NCBI GenBank assembly: GCA_964528595.1
Contig: CAZGTM010000007.1
Location: 1-64,000, forward strand
Direction: 5' to 3'
DNA from: CAYFKJ01 sp964528595
GTDB lineage: Bacteria > Pseudomonadota > Alphaproteobacteria > UBA2966
DNA: 64,000 bases
Shown here: piece after piece, positions 8,689 through 16,135 of the stretch
Layout of the letters: every line of letters starts with the position of its first letter
Position numbering within the stretch: the stretch's first letter is position 1
Translations under genes and position numbers: made by a program
The notes under the pieces: model-generated
The model's input: only the letters and a program-made list of their open reading frames with translations
The model's database searches: none
What the model was told of the DNA's origin: nothing

Positions 8689-8711
8689 TATAGTTTGATC
8701 ATCAAACTATA
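8689..8711. promoter_or_regulatory. 23-bp perfect palindrome, operator candidate for the hydroxylase operon
   Basis: Two perfect 11-bp arms (TATAGTTTGAT and its complement) flank a single central base. The site lies 48 bp upstream of the first structural gene and in an AT-rich patch. On the minus strand TATAGT could serve as a -10 box, with TTAAAA 17 bp upstream as a weak -35. A dimeric repressor bound here would cover the promoter. The regulator is unknown and no regulator gene is adjacent. It differs from the GntR-type palindrome found elsewhere in the window. Confidence 0.6.
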
Positions 8712-8811
8712 CACTAAAAGCACAATTATTTTAAGGTTATTATTCGACTCTGAAGTCATTCCTGCCGGTAACGAATAAGACGGGAGAGGCGGGGCCGCAG
8801 GCCGCATGCCG

Positions 8812-9252
8812 CTAGAGGGGCGGCAGCTCCACGCCGATCTGTTCGAAAATACCCCGGGGCGCCCCGCCGGAGACGGGATCGGGCCGGATTTCGAGCAGCC
8901 GACCCGCCTGAACCTTATAGAAGAAATAGTGTTCCGGGATCGTAACCGTCCGGTCCGTCGCCGGGACTTCGGGGAAACCCGGCAGCGCCAGGGTTTCCGT
9001 GTGGGTGCCGCCTTGCCGCCATCTCACTGCCCAGTCCTCGCCGCCCCGATGCTCGGGCGGATCGTTGTCGTAGTGCCAATCGGGAAAACCGTCGTAGAGG
9101 GCGGTCAGGAACGCCAGAGTCTGGGCCCTTTCCATGGTTCGCACCGGCGTCACGAACCTGGTTTCATCGCTGAAGGTACTGCCGATGAGATCGACGTCAT
9201 GACTGCGCAGACCTTCCATATACCTTGACAAAGCATGCGGGGGTCGTGGCAT
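8812..9252 (-). CDS. SnoaL-like / NTF2-fold protein
   Basis: A 146-residue protein with the compact alpha-beta pattern of the SnoaL polyketide cyclase and ketosteroid isomerase-like superfamily: an N-terminal helix region (ALSRYMEGLRSHDVDLIGS), then TALYDGFPDWHYD, a DWAVRWRQGGTHT strand pair and HYFFYKVQAGRLLEI. Members are small isomerases or cyclases, and many have no known activity. The start follows AGGAG by 9 bp. It lies 25 bp downstream of the Sua5-like gene on the same strand and probably shares its transcript. Substrate unknown. Confidence 0.72.
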   Translation of the reverse strand: MPRPPHALSRYMEGLRSHDVDLIGSTFSDETRFVTPVRTMERAQTLAFLTALYDGFPDWHYDNDPPEHRGGEDWAVRWRQGGTHTETLALPGFPEVPATDRTVTIPEHYFFYKVQAGRLLEIRPDPVSGGAPRGIFEQIGVELPPL

Positions 9253-9277
9253 GGTCGCTGTCTCCTGACGAATTCTC

Positions 9278-9991
9278 TCAGAGCCGGTGTTCGACCAGGT
9301 TCAGGATATGCCCGGCCGGCGGCGGCGGCAGTTCGACGTCGAAGTGGCGCAAGAGAATATCGGCGATCAGTTCGAAGCATGAGCCGTAGCGCACGACCTC
9401 CATGGTTTCCAGGTTCAGCAGGGTCGAGGACGCTTCATAGAGGTGATATTTGCGCAAGCCGTGGTCGATGACGATGTCGGCGATGTCGAGGATTTCGGGT
9501 TCGATGTCCTGCACCCTGAATTTCGTGCCGGTCAGCGACAGATTGGCCGACGATCCGAACAACGCATGCCCGGCCTCCCGGCTCAGGCGGCAGATCTCGC
9601 CATGGAAGGCCCCGGCATTGATGAGCATGAGGACCGTGCCCTGGTCGCTGCTGCGCTCAAGCGCGCCGGCTTCCATGTTCTTGAGGATGGGGTGATCCAT
9701 GCGGGCGGGCGCGATGGCGCCGAGCGGCAGGCCGTAATCGAACGTGATCGTCTCGGCGATTTCTTTGCTGCGGGTGTCCACTATGTGAATTTCCCGGTGC
9801 AGTTCCATATCGCCCAGCATGGCGTTGAGTTTGGCCGGCGCCCGCTTCTTGGCGTTGAAGATTTTTTCCAGCGCCGCTTCCGAGCCGCCGATGGCGGAAT
9901 ACCCCACATCCATTGGCAGGATCGCAACGCCGCCTTGGTGTAGAACATCGAATGCCCGGCGGGCATCGCCCGCGATATCCGGTCTGCTCAC
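9278..9991 (-). CDS. Sua5/YciO/YrdC/YwlC-family protein
   Basis: About 237 residues from a GTG at 9991 preceded by GGGGA. The frame stays open upstream, but that part is antisense to the next gene and is not protein-like. The YrdC-type core is seen in DARRAFDVLHQGGVAILPMDVGYSAIGG, the KKRAPAKLNAMLGD segment and HALFGSSANLSLTGT. The family includes threonylcarbamoyl-AMP synthase for tRNA t6A and relatives of unknown role. The segment normally reading KxR-SxxP around the ATP site is altered here, so this may be a metabolic paralogue rather than the housekeeping enzyme. Confidence 0.75.
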   Translation of the reverse strand: MSRPDIAGDARRAFDVLHQGGVAILPMDVGYSAIGGSEAALEKIFNAKKRAPAKLNAMLGDMELHREIHIVDTRSKEIAETITFDYGLPLGAIAPARMDHPILKNMEAGALERSSDQGTVLMLINAGAFHGEICRLSREAGHALFGSSANLSLTGTKFRVQDIEPEILDIADIVIDHGLRKYHLYEASSTLLNLETMEVVRYGSCFELIADILLRHFDVELPPPPAGHILNLVEHRL

Positions 9992-10048
9992 GCTGTTCCC
10001 CGTTTCTGTGCTACTTCTTTTGCCGGGATTGACTGTAGCGGAAGTGCA

Positions 10049-11536
10049 ATGTCCGAAGATAGTTACGATGTGGTCGTGGTCGGAGCGGGGAACGCCGCCC
10101 TTTGCGCCGCCCTGTCGGCCCGGGAAAACGGGGCCAGCGTATTGGTTCTGGAATGCAGCGCGGAAGAGGAGGCGGGCGGCAATTCCAGGTTCACCGCCGG
10201 CGCGATCCGGTTTGCCTACAACGGCGTGGAGGAACTCAGGGAAGTCGTCACCGACCTCACCGAAGACGAAATCGCCAGCACCGACTTCGGTATCTATTCC
10301 GAGGATCAATTCTTCGACGACATGTTTCGCGTCACGCAATACCGCACCGATCCCAACCTCTGTGAAATCCTGGTGCGCCAAAGTTTCCCGACGGTGAAAT
10401 GGATGCGCGGGAAGGGCGTCCGCTTCGTGCCCATCTACGGTCGCCAGGCCTTCAAGGTCGACGGCAAGTTCAAGTTCTGGGGCGGCCTGACGGTTGAGGC
10501 CGTCGGCGGCGGGCCGGGCCTGGTCGATACGTTGACCGCTTCGGCCAAGCAGGCCGGTGTCGATATCCGGTATCGCGCCCGCGCCTTGAGTCTGATTATC
10601 GATGGCCTGAAGGTCGACGGCGTAAGAATTCGCCAGGCGGGCGAGATCAAGGAAATTAGAGCCAAGTCCGTCGTGCTCGCCGCCGGCGGCTTCCAGGCCA
10701 ATGCCGAGATGCGCACGCGCTACCTTGGCCCGGGCTGGGACCTCGCCAAGGTGCGCGGCACCCCGAACAACACCGGCGACGGCATCCGCATGGCGCTCGA
10801 CATCGGTGCCTCCGCTTGTGGCAACTGGTCGGGCAGCCACGCCGTGGGCTGGGAGCTCAATGCGCCGGAATTCGGCGACCTGGCGGTGGGTGACGGCTTC
10901 CAGAAGCACTCCTACCCATTCGGAATTATCGTCAATGCCCGGGGCGAGCGTTTCGTTGACGAGGGCGCCGATTTCCGCAACTACACCTATGCCAAATATG
11001 GCCGCGAGGTGCTGGCCCAGCCCGGTCATTTCGCCTGGCAGATCTTCGATTCCAAGGTGACGCATCTGCTGCGCGACGAATACCGCATCAAACAGGTCAC
11101 TAAAGCCAGCGCCCACTCGCTGCGCGGATTGGCGGAGAAACTGGAGGGCGTCGACGCCGACGGCTTCCTGGCCACGGTCGAGGCCTACAATGCCGCCGTC
11201 AAAACCGGCGTACCGTTCGATCCCAACGTCAAGGACGGGCGGGGCACGGAGGGCCTGATCTTACCCAAGAGCAATTGGGCCAATACCATCGACGAACCGC
11301 CCTTCGAGGCCTACGCCATCACCTGCGGCATCACCTTCACGTTCGGCGGCTTGCGGATCGACACGGATGCGCGGGTGCAAAATACGGACCTGGAACCCAT
11401 CCCCGGCCTCTTCGCCGCCGGTGAACTGGTCGGCGGCATCTTCTACCACAACTACCCCGGCGGTACGGGCCTGATGAACGGCGCGGTGTTCGGCCGTATC
11501 GCGGGCCGGTCGGCGGCGGAGAATTCGAGCGGTTAA
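10049..11536 (+). CDS. tcuA: FAD-dependent dehydrogenase, tricarballylate dehydrogenase (TcuA)-like
   Basis: A 495-residue flavoprotein of the fumarate reductase/succinate dehydrogenase superfamily. The dinucleotide motif is VVVVGAGNAALCAALSARENG (seen in part at residues 8-28), followed by a GGNSRFTAGAIRF segment and a C-terminal GLFAAGELVGGIFYHNYPGGTGLMNG flavin loop (given here in parts: GLFAAGELVGG, NYPGGTGLMNG). The pattern matches TcuA/CobZ-N-type proteins that oxidise tricarballylate to cis-aconitate. The electron-transfer partner TcuB, transporter TcuC and regulator TcuR are not nearby, so the substrate is uncertain. It is divergent from the Sua5-like gene, with starts 57 bp apart. 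Confidence 0.75.
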   Translation: MSEDSYDVVVVGAGNAALCAALSARENGASVLVLECSAEEEAGGNSRFTAGAIRFAYNGVEELREVVTDLTEDEIASTDFGIYSEDQFFDDMFRVTQYRTDPNLCEILVRQSFPTVKWMRGKGVRFVPIYGRQAFKVDGKFKFWGGLTVEAVGGGPGLVDTLTASAKQAGVDIRYRARALSLIIDGLKVDGVRIRQAGEIKEIRAKSVVLAAGGFQANAEMRTRYLGPGWDLAKVRGTPNNTGDGIRMALDIGASACGNWSGSHAVGWELNAPEFGDLAVGDGFQKHSYPFGIIVNARGERFVDEGADFRNYTYAKYGREVLAQPGHFAWQIFDSKVTHLLRDEYRIKQVTKASAHSLRGLAEKLEGVDADGFLATVEAYNAAVKTGVPFDPNVKDGRGTEGLILPKSNWANTIDEPPFEAYAITCGITFTFGGLRIDTDARVQNTDLEPIPGLFAAGELVGGIFYHNYPGGTGLMNGAVFGRIAGRSAAENSSG

Positions 11537-11600
11537 CGCATAAATGGGGACAGGTACACTTTTTCAGATTCGAAAAAGTGTACCTGTCCCCATTTATGCG
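11537..11600. repeat. Long perfect inverted repeat (REP/REPIN-like hairpin), copy 1
   Basis: Two perfectly complementary 29-bp arms separated by 6 bp. The outer part contains ATAAATGGGGACAGGTAC. A second element with the same outer sequence is at 25762-25819, so it is a dispersed family rather than a chance terminator. It begins immediately after the stop codon of the TcuA-like gene and lies between convergent genes, where it could also act as a bidirectional terminator (inner T/A run). Similar GGGGACAGGTA hairpins in proteobacteria are thought to be mobilised by RAYT transposases; none is visible here. Confidence 0.85.
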
Positions 11601-11614
11601 GGGCTCACTGAAAC

Positions 11615-13024
11615 TCAGCTCATGATGACCTGGATGTCCGTGTACTCCTCCAGGCCTTCCTTGCCGAATTCGACGCCGATGCCGGAGCCCTTGGTGCCGC
11701 CGAAGGGGGCGTTGGGCTGGATCATGCCGTGCTTGTTGATCCAAACCGTGCCGCATTCCATCTTCATGGCGATCTGCTTGGCGGCTTCGATGTCGTTGGA
11801 CCAGACCGAACCGCCCAGGCCGTTGGGGTTGTCGTTGGCGCGGTCGACCACCTCATCGACGTCGGAGAAACGGATGATGGGCAGGGCCGGGCCGAACTGT
11901 TCTTCATCGACCAGCGGCACGCCGTGGTCGACGTCGGCGATCAGGGTGATGGGGAAGTAATGGCCGGATGACTGGCCGTTGGGCTCGCCGCCCATCAGCA
12001 CCCGGCCGCCGCGCTCGATGGCGTCCTTGACCAGGCGACTGACCTTATCGAACTGCATCTTGTTCTGGATCGGGCCGAGCACATTTTCTTCGTCCAGGCC
12101 GTCGCCCATCTTCATGTTGCCGGCGAAAGCGGTGAGTTCCTTGCAGACCTCGTCATAGATGTCGTCGTGGACGTAGAGGCGCTTGAGCGCCGCGCAGGTC
12201 TGGCCGCCGTTGATGAAGGCGCCCCAAAAGAGGCCCTCGGCGATCTGTTTGGGATCGACGTCGGGCAACACGATGCCGGCGTCGTTGCCGCCCAGTTCCA
12301 GCGTCAGGCGCTTGAGCGTTTCGGAGGCGTTGGCCATGACCTTCTTGCCGGTGGCGCAGGAGCCCGTGAAGATGATCTTGCCGATGCCTTCGTGCGACGA
12401 CATGGCGGCGCCCAGTTCGTCCTCGCCGGCCACCAGGTTGACCACGCCGGCGGGCAGAATGCCGTTCATCAACTCCACCAGTTTGATGGTCGAAAGCGGC
12501 GTATAGGGGGAGGGCTTGATGACCACGGTATTGCCCGCCCGGATGGCGGGGATGATGTGCCAGACGGCGATCATCACCGGCCAGTTCCATGGCGTGATGG
12601 AACCGACGACGCCGATGGGCTTGCGGTGCATTTCCACCTTGCCCTCGTTGTTGTCCTGCAGCACTTCGACGGGCAGGTCGAGATCGGCGGTGAAGTGGGC
12701 CCAGCCCGTGGCGCCGCCAAGCTCGAAGCGGGAGCCCAGGCCGTTCAACGGTTTACCCTGTTCCAGCGTCAAAAGGCGGGCGATGTCCTCGGCGTTGTCC
12801 TCGATCGCCTGGGCGATGGCGTGGCAGGCGCCGGCGCGTTCCTCGGTCGGCGTCACGCTCCAGGTCTTGAAGGCCTCGGCGGCGGCTTTGACGGCGTAGT
12901 CAAGCTGATCGATCGTGGCTTTCGGCGCCAAGCCCACGACCTCGCCGTTGGAGGGGTTCTTGACCTCGAACGTATTGGACGTCTTGGTCGTGTAGCCGTT
13001 GATGATGAGCGGAAACTTTTCCAT
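11615..13024 (-). CDS. NAD(P)-dependent aldehyde dehydrogenase
   Basis: A 469-residue aldehyde dehydrogenase. Catalytic residues are visible: Asn147 in TPWNWP, the general base Glu243 in LTLELGGNDAG and the nucleophile Cys277 in NGGQTCAALK. The nucleotide fold has FTGSCATGKKV. The ATG at 13024 follows GGAGG by 9 bp; the in-frame extension to 13225 runs through the promoter region. It is divergent from a DAO-family oxidase, and a GntR-type palindrome lies between them. Together these resemble PuuC and PuuB of the gamma-glutamyl-putrescine route, suggesting it oxidises the aldehyde released from an amine. The exact aldehyde is unknown. Confidence 0.9.
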   Translation of the reverse strand: MEKFPLIINGYTTKTSNTFEVKNPSNGEVVGLAPKATIDQLDYAVKAAAEAFKTWSVTPTEERAGACHAIAQAIEDNAEDIARLLTLEQGKPLNGLGSRFELGGATGWAHFTADLDLPVEVLQDNNEGKVEMHRKPIGVVGSITPWNWPVMIAVWHIIPAIRAGNTVVIKPSPYTPLSTIKLVELMNGILPAGVVNLVAGEDELGAAMSSHEGIGKIIFTGSCATGKKVMANASETLKRLTLELGGNDAGIVLPDVDPKQIAEGLFWGAFINGGQTCAALKRLYVHDDIYDEVCKELTAFAGNMKMGDGLDEENVLGPIQNKMQFDKVSRLVKDAIERGGRVLMGGEPNGQSSGHYFPITLIADVDHGVPLVDEEQFGPALPIIRFSDVDEVVDRANDNPNGLGGSVWSNDIEAAKQIAMKMECGTVWINKHGMIQPNAPFGGTKGSGIGVEFGKEGLEEYTDIQVIMS

Positions 13025-13137
13025 CGCGCACTGCCTCCATTTGCGGGCGCGGCGCCCGTTGGGGTCCGACCGCAGCCTCCCGTAAACACGCCGGGTTCTG
13101 ACAAAATAGCCCAGGATGTTTGCCGTTGTTATCTGTT

Positions 13138-13158
13138 GTTTGTATACTGTATTCAAGT
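13138..13158. promoter_or_regulatory. GntR-type operator site 1 (between aldehyde dehydrogenase and oxidase)
   Basis: The core TGTATACTGTATTCA (13141-13155) matches the perfect palindrome at 20561-20581 in 14 of 15 core positions. It lies between the divergent starts at 13024 and 13216, so it could control both. Assignment to the GntR regulator at 26332 is an inference from the shared motif at that gene. Confidence 0.7.
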
Positions 13159-13215
13159 TTATCGGTATTGCAAGTCGAGAAGTGCGCCGCCCCGGCGCCA
13201 TCAAAGGACCCTCAG

Positions 13216-14511
13216 ATGACGCCAAAATCCGATCCCTATTGGTGGGATGCCATTGAACGGGAGACCGACGCCAAGCCGGAATTCGCCGATGAATACGACG
13301 CCGTCGTCGTCGGCGCCGGCCTGACCGGCGCGTCGGCCGCCCGAACGCTGGCGAAAAACGGGGCGTCGGTTCTGGTTCTGGAGGCGGAGACGCCGGGCTA
13401 CGGCGCCAGCACGCGCAACGGCGGCATGATCGGGGAGGGGCACCGCGTGCCGCTCGCGACGATGGCCAAACGCTATGGCATGGACACGGCCCGCGCCTTG
13501 TTGCGGGAGATCTACGTCGAGCCCCTGGGTTTTGCCAAGAACATGATTGTCGAGGAGAACCTCGACTGTGACTTCCATACCCATGGACGTTTCCGCGGCC
13601 AATGGAACACGGCCGAGTACGACGCGACGGCGCGCTCGCTCGACGAATTGCGCGAGATCGCGCCGGTGAACGTCGAGATGATCCCCAAGGAACGCCAGCG
13701 CGAGGAGATCGGCACCGATTTCTATTCCGGCGGGCTGTTGCTGCACGATCACGGCGGGCTGCACCCCGGCAAATACACCACCGAACTGGCCAAGGCGGCG
13801 CAGCGCGCCGGCGCCACCATTTCGGGCAACACGCGCGTTACCGGGGTCAAACAGATAGGCTCCGGTTTCGAGGTCGCCACCTCGCACGGCACGGTGCGCG
13901 CGGGATCTGTATTGATGGCGACCAACGGTTATACGACGCGGAAGTTTTCCTGGCTCAAGCGCCGCATTATTCCGGCCAAGGCCTTCGTCTGCGCCACGGA
14001 GGAATTGTCGCCCGAACTGCTGGCGGAGATCATGCCGGGTAAGCGCATGTGCGTCGAAACTCGCAGCCGGCATTGCTACTACCGCCTGTCACCGGACGGC
14101 AAGCGCTTCATCCTCGGCGGCCGGGTGGCGCTTTCGGATATCTCGCAGGGTTCGGCGGTAGCGGGCCTGCAGAAACTGATGACACAGATCTTCCCGCAGC
14201 TGAGGGGCGTGAAGATTACCCACTGCTGGCGCGGCGCCCTCGGCTTTACCTTTTCGTTTCTGCCCCATCTCGGTCAGCACGACGGCGTCTGGCACGCCAT
14301 GGGTTATTCCGGCAGCGGCAACGGCATGGCGCCATATCTCGGGCACAAAGCCGCCCTCAACATGATGGACCTGCAGGGCAAGGAAACGTCGTTCACGAAG
14401 ACCGCGTTCGAGACCCGCGCCTGGTACCAGGGCACGCCCTGGTTCCTACCCTTCGTCCATGCGCTCTATCGCGGCATCGACCTGCGGGAAGACCTGAAGC
14501 ACGGCAAGTAG
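13216..14511 (+). CDS. FAD-dependent amine oxidase, DAO family (PuuB-like)
   Basis: A 431-residue DAO-fold oxidoreductase with N-terminal YDAVVVGAGLTGASAARTLA (ADP-binding), STRNGGMIGEGHR near the flavin, and a C-terminal HAMGYSGSGNGMAPYLGHKAA motif. The leading PYWWDAIERET resembles gamma-glutamylputrescine oxidases, which often begin with a Ser-x-Trp segment. ATG at 13216 follows AAAGGA; the longer frame from 13120 crosses the operator. It probably oxidises an N-alkyl or gamma-glutamyl amine to an aldehyde, which the divergent dehydrogenase would oxidise further. The substrate is inferred from neighbours only. Confidence 0.82.
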   Translation: MTPKSDPYWWDAIERETDAKPEFADEYDAVVVGAGLTGASAARTLAKNGASVLVLEAETPGYGASTRNGGMIGEGHRVPLATMAKRYGMDTARALLREIYVEPLGFAKNMIVEENLDCDFHTHGRFRGQWNTAEYDATARSLDELREIAPVNVEMIPKERQREEIGTDFYSGGLLLHDHGGLHPGKYTTELAKAAQRAGATISGNTRVTGVKQIGSGFEVATSHGTVRAGSVLMATNGYTTRKFSWLKRRIIPAKAFVCATEELSPELLAEIMPGKRMCVETRSRHCYYRLSPDGKRFILGGRVALSDISQGSAVAGLQKLMTQIFPQLRGVKITHCWRGALGFTFSFLPHLGQHDGVWHAMGYSGSGNGMAPYLGHKAALNMMDLQGKETSFTKTAFETRAWYQGTPWFLPFVHALYRGIDLREDLKHGK

Positions 14512-14574
14512 GCTTGGACCTCAAGGCGGTCTCCCGGGCCACACAAATGAATTAGTGAGGCGAAAAGCGAAGCG

Positions 14575-14760
14575 CTATTTATTGTCCGCAGCGCGACGGT
14601 CTGTGTTAACGCGTTCTTCGGTCGCGCCGAAGGCTTTGAACAAAGCTTCGACTTCTTTGTCTTGCTTCTTGCGGCGGTCGCCACCGCCGGCACGCTCCTC
14701 GGTGGCGCCGAATTCCTCGAACAGCGCTTTTACATCAACATCGTCATCTTTCTTAGCCAC
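14575..14760 (-). CDS. Small charged protein with a duplicated motif
   Basis: A 61-residue protein starting at GTG 14760, which follows GGGAG by 8 bp (an upstream GTG at 14787 is possible). It holds two copies of a 20-residue unit: VKALFEEFGATEERAGGGDR and VEALFKAFGATEERVNTDRR, separated by a lysine-rich link. I do not recognise a family. The preserved repeat implies selection on the protein. It lies between the oxidase and the methyltransferase on the opposite strand. Confidence 0.55.
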   Translation of the reverse strand: MAKKDDDVDVKALFEEFGATEERAGGGDRRKKQDKEVEALFKAFGATEERVNTDRRAADNK

Positions 14761-14907
14761 TTGTGGAACTCCCAGTGTCTGAATCACGGCGCCAAGACTA
14801 GTTCAAGGATCGTTCGAGATCGAGCGTCCCGTGGGGATTTTCTTTGCCGCGGGTACAAGACCGCTACAATGATGCGGTCAAGCCGCCAATTTGTTCGGAG
14901 ATTGCCG

Positions 14908-15552
14908 ATGGTCGCCAACGATCCAAAGGCCCAAAAGTTACTGGAAGGCGCCTACAAGCTTTCCACGCCGGAAGACAACGTCACCTATTACCAGTCTTTC
15001 GCCCCCGAGTATGACGATGTATTCGCCAAGGGCATGGGTTACGTCTACCCGAAGGCGGTTGCCGACACCTATCTCGAGACCTGCAGGGAAGGGGACGTCC
15101 CGATCGCGGATATCGGCTGCGGCACGGGCGCCGTCGCCGAGCATCTGAAACCGGGCTTGCCGGTCGACGGTTTTGATATCTCGCCGGAGATGATCGAGGT
15201 CGCCCGAACGAAGGAGTTGTACCGCGAGATTTACCAAGCCGACCTGACCGGCAGTCTGGCTCACCTGCCGAACGACTATGGGGCCGTTTTGAGCGCCGGA
15301 ACCTTCACTCACGGCCATCTTGGCGCAGATACGCTGAAGGATCTGTTGGCCCTCGGGCGGCGTGGCGCGCTTTTTTGCATCGGAATCAATTCTGCGCATT
15401 ATGAAAGCCATGGCTTTGCCGATCTGCTGGCTGCCCTGACAGATGCGAATGCGATCAGCGAACTCACGGTCAAATCCTGCAAAATGTATCAGGCCGAGAA
15501 CCATGAGCATTCGGAAGACACAGCGAACATTCTGATTTTTCGCTTGGTCTAG
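14908..15552 (+). CDS. Class I SAM-dependent methyltransferase
   Basis: A 214-residue protein starting at ATG 14908, 7 bp after CGGAG; upstream in-frame codons are antisense to the small repeat protein. The Rossmann methyltransferase motifs are clear: VPIADIGCGTGAVAEHL (motif I), VDGFDISPEMIEVAR (motif II acidic residue) and GAVLSAGTFTHGHLG (motif IV). An N-terminal YYQSFAPEYDDVF segment is common in small-molecule methyltransferases. The acceptor is unknown. It stands alone on the plus strand. Confidence 0.8.
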   Translation: MVANDPKAQKLLEGAYKLSTPEDNVTYYQSFAPEYDDVFAKGMGYVYPKAVADTYLETCREGDVPIADIGCGTGAVAEHLKPGLPVDGFDISPEMIEVARTKELYREIYQADLTGSLAHLPNDYGAVLSAGTFTHGHLGADTLKDLLALGRRGALFCIGINSAHYESHGFADLLAALTDANAISELTVKSCKMYQAENHEHSEDTANILIFRLV

Positions 15553-15657
15553 TATTTGGGTGCGCCGCCAATTTGACCGCGGTCAATGTCGGAGCCTTCA
15601 ATTCATATTAGAAATTTATAATATAACAAAATCGTTGGCTTTGAGGGCTTGCGGGAC

Positions 15658-16047
15658 ATGATCGATCAGAGAACTCGACCGCGCTTGGCCATCGGCTTGG
15701 CGGTGATCACGACGATATTCGGCCTGCTGACCCTCAAATCGGGTGGCGAAGTTCTGTTTGTCGATGGCGCGGGACGCGCGGCGGCGGGTAACTACGTCCC
15801 GTTTGTCGTCTGGTTCAACTTCCTGGCCGGATTTGCCTATATTGCCGCGTCGGCCGGGCTCGCCCTGTGGCGGCCCTGGGTCAAGCCCCTGGCTTTTACC
15901 ATTGCCGGACTGACGATAGCGGTGTTCATCGCCTTTGGTATCCACATCCTGATGAACGGCCCATTCGAACTCCGCACTGTGGGCGCGATGACCCTCAGAT
16001 CCTTCGTTTGGCTGGGCGTCGCCTTCTTGGTGCGCAGGAAGTTTTGA
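15658..16047 (+). CDS. Small integral membrane protein, four predicted helices
   Basis: A 129-residue hydrophobic protein. Four membrane spans can be seen: about residues 10-26 (LAIGLAVITTIFGLL), 45-65 (VPFVVWFNFLAGFAYIAA), 75-98 (LAFTIAGLTIAVFIAFG) and 110-126 (SFVWLGVAFLV). It ends in RRKF, which suggests a cytoplasmic C-terminus. ATG at 15658 follows GAGGG by 10 bp; a TTG start at 15649 is also open. The upstream 50 bp is AT-rich and may hold the promoter. No family is recognised with confidence. Confidence 0.65.
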   Translation: MIDQRTRPRLAIGLAVITTIFGLLTLKSGGEVLFVDGAGRAAAGNYVPFVVWFNFLAGFAYIAASAGLALWRPWVKPLAFTIAGLTIAVFIAFGIHILMNGPFELRTVGAMTLRSFVWLGVAFLVRRKF

Positions 16048-16061
16048 AACGGCGCAAGTAA

Positions 16062-16091
16062 AAAGGGACCGGAACGAATTCCGGTCCCTTT
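16062..16091. terminator. Bidirectional terminator hairpin
   Basis: Perfect 13-bp arms (AAAGGGACCGGAA and its complement) with a CGAA loop and A/T ends lie between the convergent membrane protein gene and the glutamine-synthetase-like gene. The symmetrical A and T tails allow termination from both sides. Confidence 0.8.
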
Positions 16092-16135
16092 CCACTTCCG
16101 GCCGCGCTCCGGGGGGGTGGGGCGCGGCGGATGTT

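Noticed and set aside
9992..11116. Minus-strand frame extending the Sua5-like gene upstream to 11116 (612 codons in total)
   Set aside because: The extra part is exactly antisense to the TcuA-like flavoprotein gene and has no domain. The real gene starts at the GTG at 9991 with a ribosome-binding site.
12167..13219. 350-codon plus-strand frame across the aldehyde dehydrogenase and promoter region
   Set aside because: It is antisense to the aldehyde dehydrogenase and runs through the divergent promoter, and no domain is visible.
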